Positions 1-5,004 of a DNA stretch of 9,343 bases are shown one piece after another. The stretch's first letter is position 1, and each line of letters begins with the position of its first letter. Source of the stretch: JADFNO01 sp965369945 (GTDB lineage: Bacteria; Planctomycetota; Phycisphaerae; Phycisphaerales; SM1A02). The stretch is from the NCBI GenBank assembly GCA_965369945.1, contig CBDUST010000176.1, positions 1-9,343 of the forward strand, given 5' to 3'. The position numbers were made by a program, and so were the translations under genes. Below the pieces are notes generated by a model. That model was not told where the DNA came from and searched no databases. It saw only the letters and a program-made list of their open reading frames with translations.

Positions 1-1
1 G

Positions 2-628
2 CCGCTGTACGTCAAGACGCTGGAGATCAAGAAGCGCGTCCTGGGCAAGGAGCATGCGGCCACGCTCCGGACCATGAACAACATCGCGAACCTGTACGCG
101 GATCAGGGCCGCTACGACGAGGCTGAGCTGCTGCTCGTCAAGACGCTGGAGATTCAGAAGCGCGTCCAGGGCGAGGAGCACCCGCACACGCTGAGGTTCA
201 TGAACGACCTCGCGAAGCTTTACGGGGATCAGGGGAGAATGGACGACGCCCGGCCACTGGTTCGTGCGCGGCAAGAGGCCATGAAGCGGCGAGCTGACCG
301 GCCCGGAGCATCGGTGAATGATAAGAATGACCTCGCCTGGAACCTGTTAACCTGCGAGCCGGCCGATCTGCGCGATCCCGAGGCGGCCCTGCGTCTGGCC
401 CGCGACGCCTGCGCCATGACGGACTACGCGGACCCCGGCATTCTCGACACGTTGGCGCTGGCCCTGCACCTGACCGGTGACACGCCCGCGGCCATCGAAA
501 CCGAGAAGAAGGCCTTGTCACTGTTACCACCCGATGCCCTTGGACGCAGCGACTACGAAGCCGCTCTCGCGAGGTTCGAGGCGGCCCTGCAGGAGCCGGA
601 CACCGCCGAAGAGCCCAACGGACAATGA
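2..628 (+). CDS. TPR (kinesin-light-chain-type) protein, C-terminal part, probably tail of a Ser/Thr kinase
   Basis: The reading frame is open from base 2, so the gene begins outside the window and only the last 208 residues are seen. They start with about two 42-residue TPR units of the kinesin-light-chain type (LEIxKRVxGxEH...TLRxMNxxAxLYxDQGRxDxA). The following segment, with ENxLAWNLLTCEPADLRDPEAAL-like text, then ILDTLALALHLTGD and ALSLLPPD, is the C-terminal TPR block I know from planctomycete proteins in which a Ser/Thr kinase domain and a membrane segment precede the TPRs. Such tails serve as protein-binding scaffolds. The kinase domain itself is not in view, so that identity is inference. 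The frame ends in TGA. The ECF sigma remnant just downstream fits the known habit of these kinases to sit next to ECF sigma genes. A stand-alone TPR protein is the alternative. Confidence 0.85.
   Translation, partial: PLYVKTLEIKKRVLGKEHAATLRTMNNIANLYADQGRYDEAELLLVKTLEIQKRVQGEEHPHTLRFMNDLAKLYGDQGRMDDARPLVRARQEAMKRRADRPGASVNDKNDLAWNLLTCEPADLRDPEAALRLARDACAMTDYADPGILDTLALALHLTGDTPAAIETEKKALSLLPPDALGRSDYEAALARFEAALQEPDTAEEPNGQ
11..262 (+). repeat. Tandem 126-nt TPR-coding repeat (two units)
   Basis: GTCAAGACGCTGGAGAT begins at 11 and again at 137, exactly 126 nt (42 codons) apart. The two units remain very similar at DNA level for roughly the first 100 bases and then diverge. The array probably continues upstream of the window. 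The period equals one kinesin-light-chain TPR unit, so the repeat reflects internal duplication in the coding sequence. Confidence 0.85.
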
Positions 629-681
629 TCGCCCTGCGCGGGATGACTCGAGCCGAGACCGACTAAGGCTGCGAGGGCAAG

Positions 682-928
682 GCGGCCGAGGCCATGCGGC
701 GCATATTGATCGCGCACGCCCGCAAGCGCGGGTGTGTCAAACGGGGGTGGCCATCTCATCCATGTCTCGCTGGACGCCCTTGAATTGGCGGTCGGCGAAA
801 ATTCTTAATCTTTTCTGGTCCTCGACGACGCAATACGGCGCCTAAGTGAGCATGACCAGCGGGCCGCCGAAGAGATCCGGCTAACCGTTGTCGCACGGTT
901 TTTCGCTCTGACTCAGCGACTCAATTAA
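682..928 (+). pseudogene. Decayed ECF RNA polymerase sigma factor (planctomycete kinase-associated type)
   Basis: From 682 the frame reads AAEAMRRILIAHARKRG and continues to VKRGW. This is the conserved end of region 2 and the linker of the ECF sigma group usually annotated as TIGR02999. The match then moves by +1: from 761 the frame reads HVSLDALELAVGENS, a TAA stop at 806-808, then FLVLDDAIRRLSEHDQRAAEEIRL and a degraded RFFALT, ending at the TAA at 926-928. In intact relatives this is one continuous protein that goes on into the region 4 helix-turn-helix, which is missing here. The frameshift probably lies in 751-761 (CATCCATG). The region 2 core that should precede AAEAMRR is not recognisable upstream. 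I see three kinds of damage: frameshift, nonsense codon and truncation at both ends. The protein cannot be functional. Assignment rests on remembered family consensus, not a search. Confidence 0.72.
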
Positions 929-988
929 GGAGGCGATCATGAAATGACCCTGAAGTTCGATGAACGTTGTGTTTCAGATAGTACGTGA
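926..988 (+). other. Perfect Shine-Dalgarno followed by a two-codon ORF and a 14-codon ORF
   Basis: TAAGGAGG at 926-933 is an eight-base match to the anti-Shine-Dalgarno sequence. Five bases later ATG AAA TGA (939-947) gives a two-codon reading frame. A second ATG at 944, overlapping it, opens a 14-residue frame ending in TGA at 986-988. Neither resembles a known peptide. The site may be the orphaned start of a lost gene, since the sigma remnant's last stop codon overlaps it, or a short leader upstream of the secreted-protein gene. Confidence 0.35.
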
Positions 989-1025
989 TCTACTGATTTT
1001 CAACTCTAGAATGAGGAGAACTAAA

Positions 1026-1520
1026 ATGTTCCACCGAAAGAGAAACTTACTTATGAGCATGATTTTGACCGCGGCTATGCTGCTGGTCACGGGGATCGCC
1101 TTAGCCGCGGCGACCGAGATAGCGGTGTCCGGGGATCAATTCACTGTTGCAGTACTCGACCCGGGGACAAGTTGGATCGACGACGAGGGGATTACCCACG
1201 TTCGTGATGTGATCCTCGAAGTGAGTTTTACCGGGGATATCCAAGGGAGCGCCATTCAGGGTCTCAACTACAATATTGACCCGTTCGGCGATGGCGACTT
1301 GCATGGCACCGCCGTGTTTGTGGGCACTATTTTCGGCGACGAGGCCGCGCTCGGAGGTCGCTTCGCCGGCGACATCAGCGGGGGTGTGTTCTCGGCCGAC
1401 TCAATTGGACACGGAACCATTGGAGGCGCTCAAGCGCAGAGCAGGCTGACAACCACCGGTGTCCTTGGCAGCGGGGTCGCCACTTATGCCGGGACAATCC
1501 TCTTCCCGCACGGTCAATAG
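1026..1520 (+). CDS. Small secreted protein, unknown function, probably beta-rich
   Basis: The protein has 164 residues. The ATG at 1026 is chosen because GAGGAG (1013-1018) lies seven bases upstream and because a classic Sec signal peptide follows at once: positive MFHRKRN, a hydrophobic stretch to about residue 26, and an ALA-A cleavage site. An ATG at 960 would bury this signal behind 22 extra residues. The mature part has about 135 residues, no cysteine, many glycines and alternating hydrophobic residues. Short segments recur (FTGDIQGSAIQG, FAGDISGGVFSA, GTIGG, TYAGTIL), which suggests a small beta-barrel or beta-sandwich. The order of the motifs loosely recalls DUF3224/allene-oxide-cyclase-barrel-like proteins, but this is only an impression. 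There is no lipobox and no C-terminal sorting signal. It is an isolated gene; the inverted repeats after its stop may end its transcript. Confidence 0.8.
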   Translation: MFHRKRNLLMSMILTAAMLLVTGIALAAATEIAVSGDQFTVAVLDPGTSWIDDEGITHVRDVILEVSFTGDIQGSAIQGLNYNIDPFGDGDLHGTAVFVGTIFGDEAALGGRFAGDISGGVFSADSIGHGTIGGAQAQSRLTTTGVLGSGVATYAGTILFPHGQ

Positions 1521-1531
1521 AGACCCCGGAG

Positions 1532-1563
1532 GGCCTGTCTCCGCCGCCGGCGTTGCACAGGCC
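1532..1563 (+). terminator. Possible hairpin terminator after the secreted-protein gene (no T-tract)
   Basis: GGCCTGT (1532-1538) pairs with ACAGGCC (1557-1563). The 18-base spacer contains the short self-complementary GCCG/CGGC. It starts 11 bases after the stop codon. There is no run of T after it, so intrinsic termination is uncertain. Confidence 0.35.
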
Positions 1564-1570
1564 AGGAATC

Positions 1571-1614
1571 ACTCCCTCTCCCCTCACTGGATAACCTATG
1601 AGGGAAGAGGGGGT
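1571..1614. repeat. Long imperfect fold-back (CT-rich arm / GA-rich arm)
   Basis: ACTCCCTCTCCCCTCA (1571-1586) pairs with TGAGGGAAGAGGGGGT (1599-1614) over 16 positions, with one G-T wobble and one mismatch, around a 12-base loop. It could act as a terminator on either strand or be a copy of a dispersed intergenic repeat. No protein-coding signal is seen here. Confidence 0.5.
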
Positions 1615-1675
1615 TTGAAGAAGGCGTCAGGAGATCATGGGAGCGAGGGGTAACGGAAGACAGCAGACATCTGGT

Positions 1676-1750
1676 CGGGTGCCATTCTCTTTCCCCGACT
1701 CGTCGGGGTGAAGCATGCCGTACCCTGATACGGCCAAAGCATGGCACCCG
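1676..1750. repeat. Cloverleaf-like intergenic inverted-repeat element
   Basis: A perfect 10-bp outer stem, CGGGTGCCAT (1676-1685) with ATGGCACCCG (1741-1750), encloses two perfect hairpins: CCCCGAC-TC-GTCGGGG (1693-1708) and GCCGTA-CCCTGA-TACGGC (1717-1734). AAGCATG also occurs twice (1711-1717 and 1737-1743). The result is a three-way junction. It may be a mobile palindromic repeat like REP-type elements or a structured RNA. I recall similar GGGTGCCAT...GCATGGCACCC elements between genes in planctomycete genomes but could not check this. Confidence 0.6.
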
Positions 1751-1911
1751 TCCCGGGGGCAAAGGCGCTATTGCCCGGCTGGGCCCAAGCTTGGTGCCTC
1801 CCAAGAACCAGTGGCCATCCGTATAAAGCCGGCCTCGGCCTAGAGGGGCCGCATTCGCACCCGGCGCAGTGAGGACTGGTGAGACTGGCCTTTGGCGGCA
1901 ATAATGCGCTC
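1751..1911. other. Non-coding stretch upstream of lptF with several small stem-loops
   Basis: No gene is seen here. Small perfect stems are GGGCAA/TTGCCC (1757-1776), CTTGG/CCAAG (1790-1805) and CGGCC/GGCCG (1836-1851). GTATAAAG at 1821-1828 resembles a -10 box, but no convincing -35 lies at the right distance. The lptF promoter is presumably in this stretch and cannot be placed by eye. GAGG at 1871-1874 lies four bases before an alternative GTG start at 1879. Confidence 0.4.
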
Positions 1912-3513
1912 ATGCCCTGGCTCTTGTATCGCTACATCATCGGCGAGCTTCTGCGGGTCTTTGCGCTGTCCGCCGGCGTGTTGGTGATGGTGATTGCCTT
2001 CGGGGCGGCGATCAAGCCCTTAGCGGCCAACGACCTCATCGGCGCGGTGCAAACGGCCAAGTACATCATGCTGGCGACGATCCCGATGTTGCAGTACGCT
2101 CTGCCGTTCGCGGGCGCATTCGCAGCGACGATCGTATTGCACCGGTTGACGACCGACAATGAGATCCAAGCCATCGCCGTCAGTGGAATTAGCTATCGAC
2201 GGATTTTGATGCCGTTGGTTGTGATGGGCGTGGTGCTGGTGGCGATCATGGTTATGTTGACACAATCGATCGTGCCTCGGTTCTGGGCGATGATGGACCA
2301 GAACATTGCCTCCGACGTGACGCGCGCTTTTCGAGCCTCAATCGACAAGGGAGAGCCGTTTGTGATCGGCAAGATCCAGATCTATGCGGACCGGATCTAT
2401 GAACAACCGCATCCGGACACCGGCGCCGAGACTCGGCTGATTCTGATCGGCGTGGCTGCGGCCGAGCTGGACGACGAAGGCCGAGTCGCCACAGACGTGA
2501 CGGCCAGTCAGGCAGCAGTCGATATCTATCGCCGTGGGTCGCGCACCTACCTTCAACTAGAGATGCTCGACACTGTGGCTTACAAACAGTCCACCGGCGA
2601 GCTGATCGAGGCGCCGGTGATTCGACCGGCTCCGATACTCGTGCCCAATCCGGTCCGCGATCATCCGATGTTCATGACACGCCGAGAGATGCTGCACCTG
2701 CGCGAGCATCCCGATGGATACAGCGGGGTGAAGGAGGCTAAGGACGCGCTGGCACAGGTCATGCGCGAGATCGAAGTCTGGCGGCAGTTTGACGAGACGC
2801 TGAGATCAGATCGGTCGCTTGAACTGGTCGGCGAACACCGAGTACTTACGATCGACGCCGACCGTGTTGATCGAGGGGAGTTGTCAACAACCGACGGTCG
2901 GCCGGTGATGGTGCGGTCAGTTGAACCGAACGGCGCCACGATTTTGTACGCCTCGGCCCAGGCCGTGCTCGGCCTGAGCGGTGGGTCTTCGTTGTCGGAG
3001 TTGGCCGTCTCTTTGTCGCTTGAAGATTACGATGTCATCGACGAGAAGACGGGTGGCTTGATCAACCAGCGTGAGCGCTTGGAGTTTGTCGGCTTAGCGG
3101 CGAGCGGATTGATCGAGCAAGATCTGTCTACACTCGGGTACGATGAGCTCTTGCAGCGTGCCGAAGGTCAGGGAAAACGTGTCATGCGCCGTGTAGAGAA
3201 GCTCAAAGACCGCATCACCGACCTGCGTTTGCAGATCGAAAGCAGATTGCAGCGCCGATATGCGCTGTCGCTGACGGCACTGATGTTGCTCTTGCTTGGC
3301 GGAACGCTGGCGATGGTGTTGCGCAATTCGTTGCCGTTAGTCATTTATGTTTGGGCGTTTGTACCCTCGATTCTTGATGTCATCTTGATCTCAGGCGGCG
3401 GGCATATGGTCAAGAACGGTCAGGTCGAACTTGGCACCGCCGTATTGTGGTCGGGCAACGCCTTGCTAGCAGCGATTATTGCCTTTGCCTATCGACGACT
3501 CATTCGAAACTAG
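1912..3513 (+). CDS. lptF: LptF-like permease of the LPS export ABC transporter, enlarged periplasmic domain
   Basis: This belongs to the YjgP/YjgQ (LptF/LptG) family, which with the ATPase LptB extracts lipopolysaccharide from the inner membrane and passes it to the periplasmic bridge. The 533-residue product has three N-terminal membrane segments (about 11-33, 52-75, 98-118), a soluble part, and three C-terminal ones (about 450-470, 474-495, 506-527). RYIIGELL at the start, the TDNEIQAIAVSGIS motif after segment 2 (compare SEITVMHACG in E. coli LptF) and LQRRYALSLTALM before segment 4 fit the family. The soluble part is some 330 residues, about twice normal; it holds a first beta-rich region (150-245), a helical piece (255-300), a second beta-rich region (305-385) and a charged helix (405-448). 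The ATG at 1912 puts RYI where the family has it; an in-frame GTG at 1879 would add 11 residues. The next gene follows after 13 bases. No lptB or lptC is in view. Confidence 0.87.
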   Translation: MPWLLYRYIIGELLRVFALSAGVLVMVIAFGAAIKPLAANDLIGAVQTAKYIMLATIPMLQYALPFAGAFAATIVLHRLTTDNEIQAIAVSGISYRRILMPLVVMGVVLVAIMVMLTQSIVPRFWAMMDQNIASDVTRAFRASIDKGEPFVIGKIQIYADRIYEQPHPDTGAETRLILIGVAAAELDDEGRVATDVTASQAAVDIYRRGSRTYLQLEMLDTVAYKQSTGELIEAPVIRPAPILVPNPVRDHPMFMTRREMLHLREHPDGYSGVKEAKDALAQVMREIEVWRQFDETLRSDRSLELVGEHRVLTIDADRVDRGELSTTDGRPVMVRSVEPNGATILYASAQAVLGLSGGSSLSELAVSLSLEDYDVIDEKTGGLINQRERLEFVGLAASGLIEQDLSTLGYDELLQRAEGQGKRVMRRVEKLKDRITDLRLQIESRLQRRYALSLTALMLLLLGGTLAMVLRNSLPLVIYVWAFVPSILDVILISGGGHMVKNGQVELGTAVLWSGNALLAAIIAFAYRRLIRN

Positions 3514-3526
3514 GATCACTGCACGA

Positions 3527-4651
3527 ATGTCTCTGCTGGATCGATACATCGTTGGACGGTTCCTGAGCAATTTCGCGATTCTTTTCGCCCTGCTCTTCAC
3601 CTTTGCAATTGCGATCGACCTATTGCTGCAACTGGATCGATTCGTGGAGGCAGCGCAGGCGCGAACGGGGGAGGCCGGGGCCGTGTGGCGCACAATCGTT
3701 ATGGCGGGTATTGTCCTTGATTTTCACGGTCCGCGAGTCTTCCAGTTCTACGCCTATATGTTGGGATTGCTTTCGATCGGCGCGATGGGGTTTACGCTCG
3801 CGCAAATGCACCGGCATCGTGAATTGGTCGCTGTCCTCGCCTCCGGTGTGCGCCTTCATCGCGTCGCGGCGCCGCTGATTTGCGCCGTCTTTGGTCTGAA
3901 CCTGCTGCAACTGCTCAATCAGGAGTTTGTCTTGCCCAAGCTGGCCCCGCAATTGATCCGCAAGCATGGCGACATCGGGCGGGCCGGCGTGAGTGGGTTC
4001 GAAGTTCTGTTTACCGCTGACGGCGATGGGAATCTGCTGCAGGCGCCGATGTTCGATCCGCAGACGAACACATTGTCCACGCCGACCATTTTGGTGCGCG
4101 ACGATTCGGGGCGCACGGTCAAGCGCATCACGGCCGACGAGGCAACATGGGACGACATCGCAGGCGGATGGCGCCTGAATCAAGGCCAGGTGATGAGGCC
4201 GCGATCGAACGAAAGGGGCGTCCCTTCCTCGCGGTTCGTACGGCAGCCGATCGAACTGTTTGAGACGGACCTTGCGCCCGAGGTTTTGAAGATGCGGCAG
4301 TATCGTCAATTCGCGGCGATGCTCAGCATCAAACAGATTCGGAAGCTGATGAAATCAGGTCAGCCCGAGGATCGTGATGTGCTTGTACGATTCTGGTTTT
4401 CAAGATTCACAGCAGTGTTGATCAACATGTTGGTTTTGGTGATCACGCTGCCTTTCTTTCTGCTACGTGCTCCAGCTAATCTCTTGCGCCAGAGTCTACT
4501 GTGTGCGGGCACGGCCATACCGGCGATGGTCGGTGCGCTGATCGGGTTAACGGTTGATCTACCTGGAATCGCCTCCTCGGTCGAGGTGTTCCTACCGGGA
4601 CTTGTGCTGATTCCGATCGCTATGTTTCAGGTGACACTCGTGCGCAGCTAG
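3527..4651 (+). CDS. lptG: LptG-like permease of the LPS export ABC transporter
   Basis: The 374-residue product is the second LptF/LptG-family permease and has normal family length. It opens with MSLLDRYIVGRFL, matching LDRYIG at the start of E. coli LptG, which sets the ATG at 3527 over an upstream in-frame ATG at 3479 inside lptF. Membrane segments lie at about 13-35, 70-92, 110-131, 294-313, 323-345 and 352-371. The motif MHRHRELVAVLASGVRLHRV (93-112) corresponds to the cytoplasmic loop RSELVVMQASGFTRMQV, expected to contact the ATPase. The periplasmic jellyroll is around 155-260 and includes the DEATWDDIAGGWRLNQG strand pair typical of LptG. It lies 13 bases after lptF, so the two are probably cotranscribed and their products form a heterodimer. 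No strong ribosome binding site is seen, which suggests translational coupling. Its TAG stop sits on the boundary of a MITE-like element. The lptF/lptG assignment comes from motif resemblance and gene order. Confidence 0.87.
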   Translation: MSLLDRYIVGRFLSNFAILFALLFTFAIAIDLLLQLDRFVEAAQARTGEAGAVWRTIVMAGIVLDFHGPRVFQFYAYMLGLLSIGAMGFTLAQMHRHRELVAVLASGVRLHRVAAPLICAVFGLNLLQLLNQEFVLPKLAPQLIRKHGDIGRAGVSGFEVLFTADGDGNLLQAPMFDPQTNTLSTPTILVRDDSGRTVKRITADEATWDDIAGGWRLNQGQVMRPRSNERGVPSSRFVRQPIELFETDLAPEVLKMRQYRQFAAMLSIKQIRKLMKSGQPEDRDVLVRFWFSRFTAVLINMLVLVITLPFFLLRAPANLLRQSLLCAGTAIPAMVGALIGLTVDLPGIASSVEVFLPGLVLIPIAMFQVTLVRS

Positions 4652-4877
4652 AGCAGTTTCACTGAAGACGTAGCGGCTGCGTGCGCTAGCCATCGAACGC
4701 CACGCTGAATGTGCCGGTCCCAACGGGTTGATCGGCGCGACTCCGGTGGCACGGGCATCCTGCCCGTGCGACTTGTCAAGGCGTGACCTTTGCACGGGCA
4801 TCCTGCCCGTGCCACCGGACCGTCGCACCGTCCCTCTTCTACCATGCCAGGACGCCACAAGAGCATTGAAACTGCTC
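4651..4877. mobile_element. MITE-like element, 227 bp, TA-flanked terminal inverted repeats
   Basis: GAGCAGTTTCA (4651-4661) and TGAAACTGCTC (4867-4877) are perfect 11-bp terminal inverted repeats. Each is flanked by TA (4649-4650 and 4878-4879), and the symmetry continues one base further as CTAG on both sides, giving 14 bp. Beyond one mismatch, weaker similarity runs to about base 30 of each end (TG, then GT-GCG). No transposase frame is present. A TA target duplication is the hallmark of the IS630/Tc1-mariner superfamily, so this looks like a non-autonomous relative; the parent element is unknown. The TA of the left flank plus the first G of the element form the lptG stop codon. Confidence 0.6.
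4742..4819. repeat. Long GC-rich palindrome containing two CACGGGCA-TCC-TGCCCGTG hairpins
   Basis: TCCGGTGGCACGGGCA (4742-4757) is a perfect 16-bp inverted repeat with TGCCCGTGCCACCGGA (4804-4819). Inside, TGCCCGTGC (4761-4769) pairs with GCACGGGCA (4792-4800). Alternatively each half folds by itself as CACGGGCA-TCC-TGCCCGTG (4750-4768 and 4793-4811). The whole lies inside the MITE-like element. I know this palindrome class from planctomycete intergenic DNA, where its translation yields false peptides with GQDARAT or GRMPVP. It may also stop transcription. Confidence 0.75.
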
Positions 4878-4884
4878 TAGTGGA

Positions 4885-4901
4885 ACGGGCTTCCAGCCCG
4901 T
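4885..4901. repeat. Third TCC-loop hairpin, ACGGGCT-TCC-AGCCCGT
   Basis: A perfect 7-bp stem with the same three-base TCC loop as the two hairpins at 4750-4811, but with a changed stem (A/T instead of C/G pairs at two positions). It sits just outside the right end of the MITE-like element. It belongs to the same palindrome family and is a likely bidirectional terminator between the converging lptG and ABC exporter transcripts. Confidence 0.6.
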
Positions 4902-4917
4902 CACCTTCACTCTTACA

Positions 4918-4963
4918 GACGGGCAAGTCTCCATAGGCGACTCGCCGAGGCCAGATGCCCGTC
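4918..4963. repeat. Inverted repeat GACGGGCA/TGCCCGTC downstream of the ABC operon
   Basis: GACGGGCA (4918-4925) pairs perfectly with TGCCCGTC (4956-4963). The loop holds a small GGCG-ACT-CGCC hairpin (4936-4946). It lies about 40 bases beyond the stop codon of the minus-strand permease gene and could mark the end of that transcript. No T-tract is evident. Confidence 0.45.
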
Positions 4964-5004
4964 GCACAGTCCGGCAGACAGAACCTAGGCGCTTGGCCCG
5001 GACG

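Noticed and set aside
477..845. 122-codon plus-strand ORF bridging the TPR gene and the sigma remnant
   Set aside because: Its first half is an out-of-frame shadow of the TPR gene. It crosses the sigma remnant mostly in a non-matching frame, and its composition is not protein-like.
879..930. Possible riboswitch or structured leader before the secreted-protein gene
   Set aside because: The bases read as the degraded end of the sigma factor coding frame, and I could not build convincing paired stems matching a known class.
1821..1828. GTATAAAG as a -10 promoter box for lptF
   Set aside because: No acceptable -35 hexamer lies 16-18 bases upstream; AT-rich hexamers like this occur by chance.
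1879..1911. GTG start for lptF at 1879
   Set aside because: GAGG lies only four bases upstream, and the added 11 residues fall outside the family pattern, where RYI occurs within the first few residues. It is not excluded.
1514..1913. Two minus-strand ORFs of 92-96 codons in the gap before lptF
   Set aside because: They run through the fold-back repeats, are Arg/Pro-rich, have no start signal, and overlap the 5' end of lptF or the 3' end of the secreted-protein gene.
3620..4309. 229-codon minus-strand ORF opposite lptG
   Set aside because: It is a long antisense shadow of a well-supported membrane protein gene, rich in His/Arg/Gln, with no recognisable domain.
4742..4963. CRISPR-like array, because short GC motifs recur
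   Set aside because: The repeats are self-palindromic hairpins with irregular spacing and changing sequence, only a few copies are present, and there are no cas genes.
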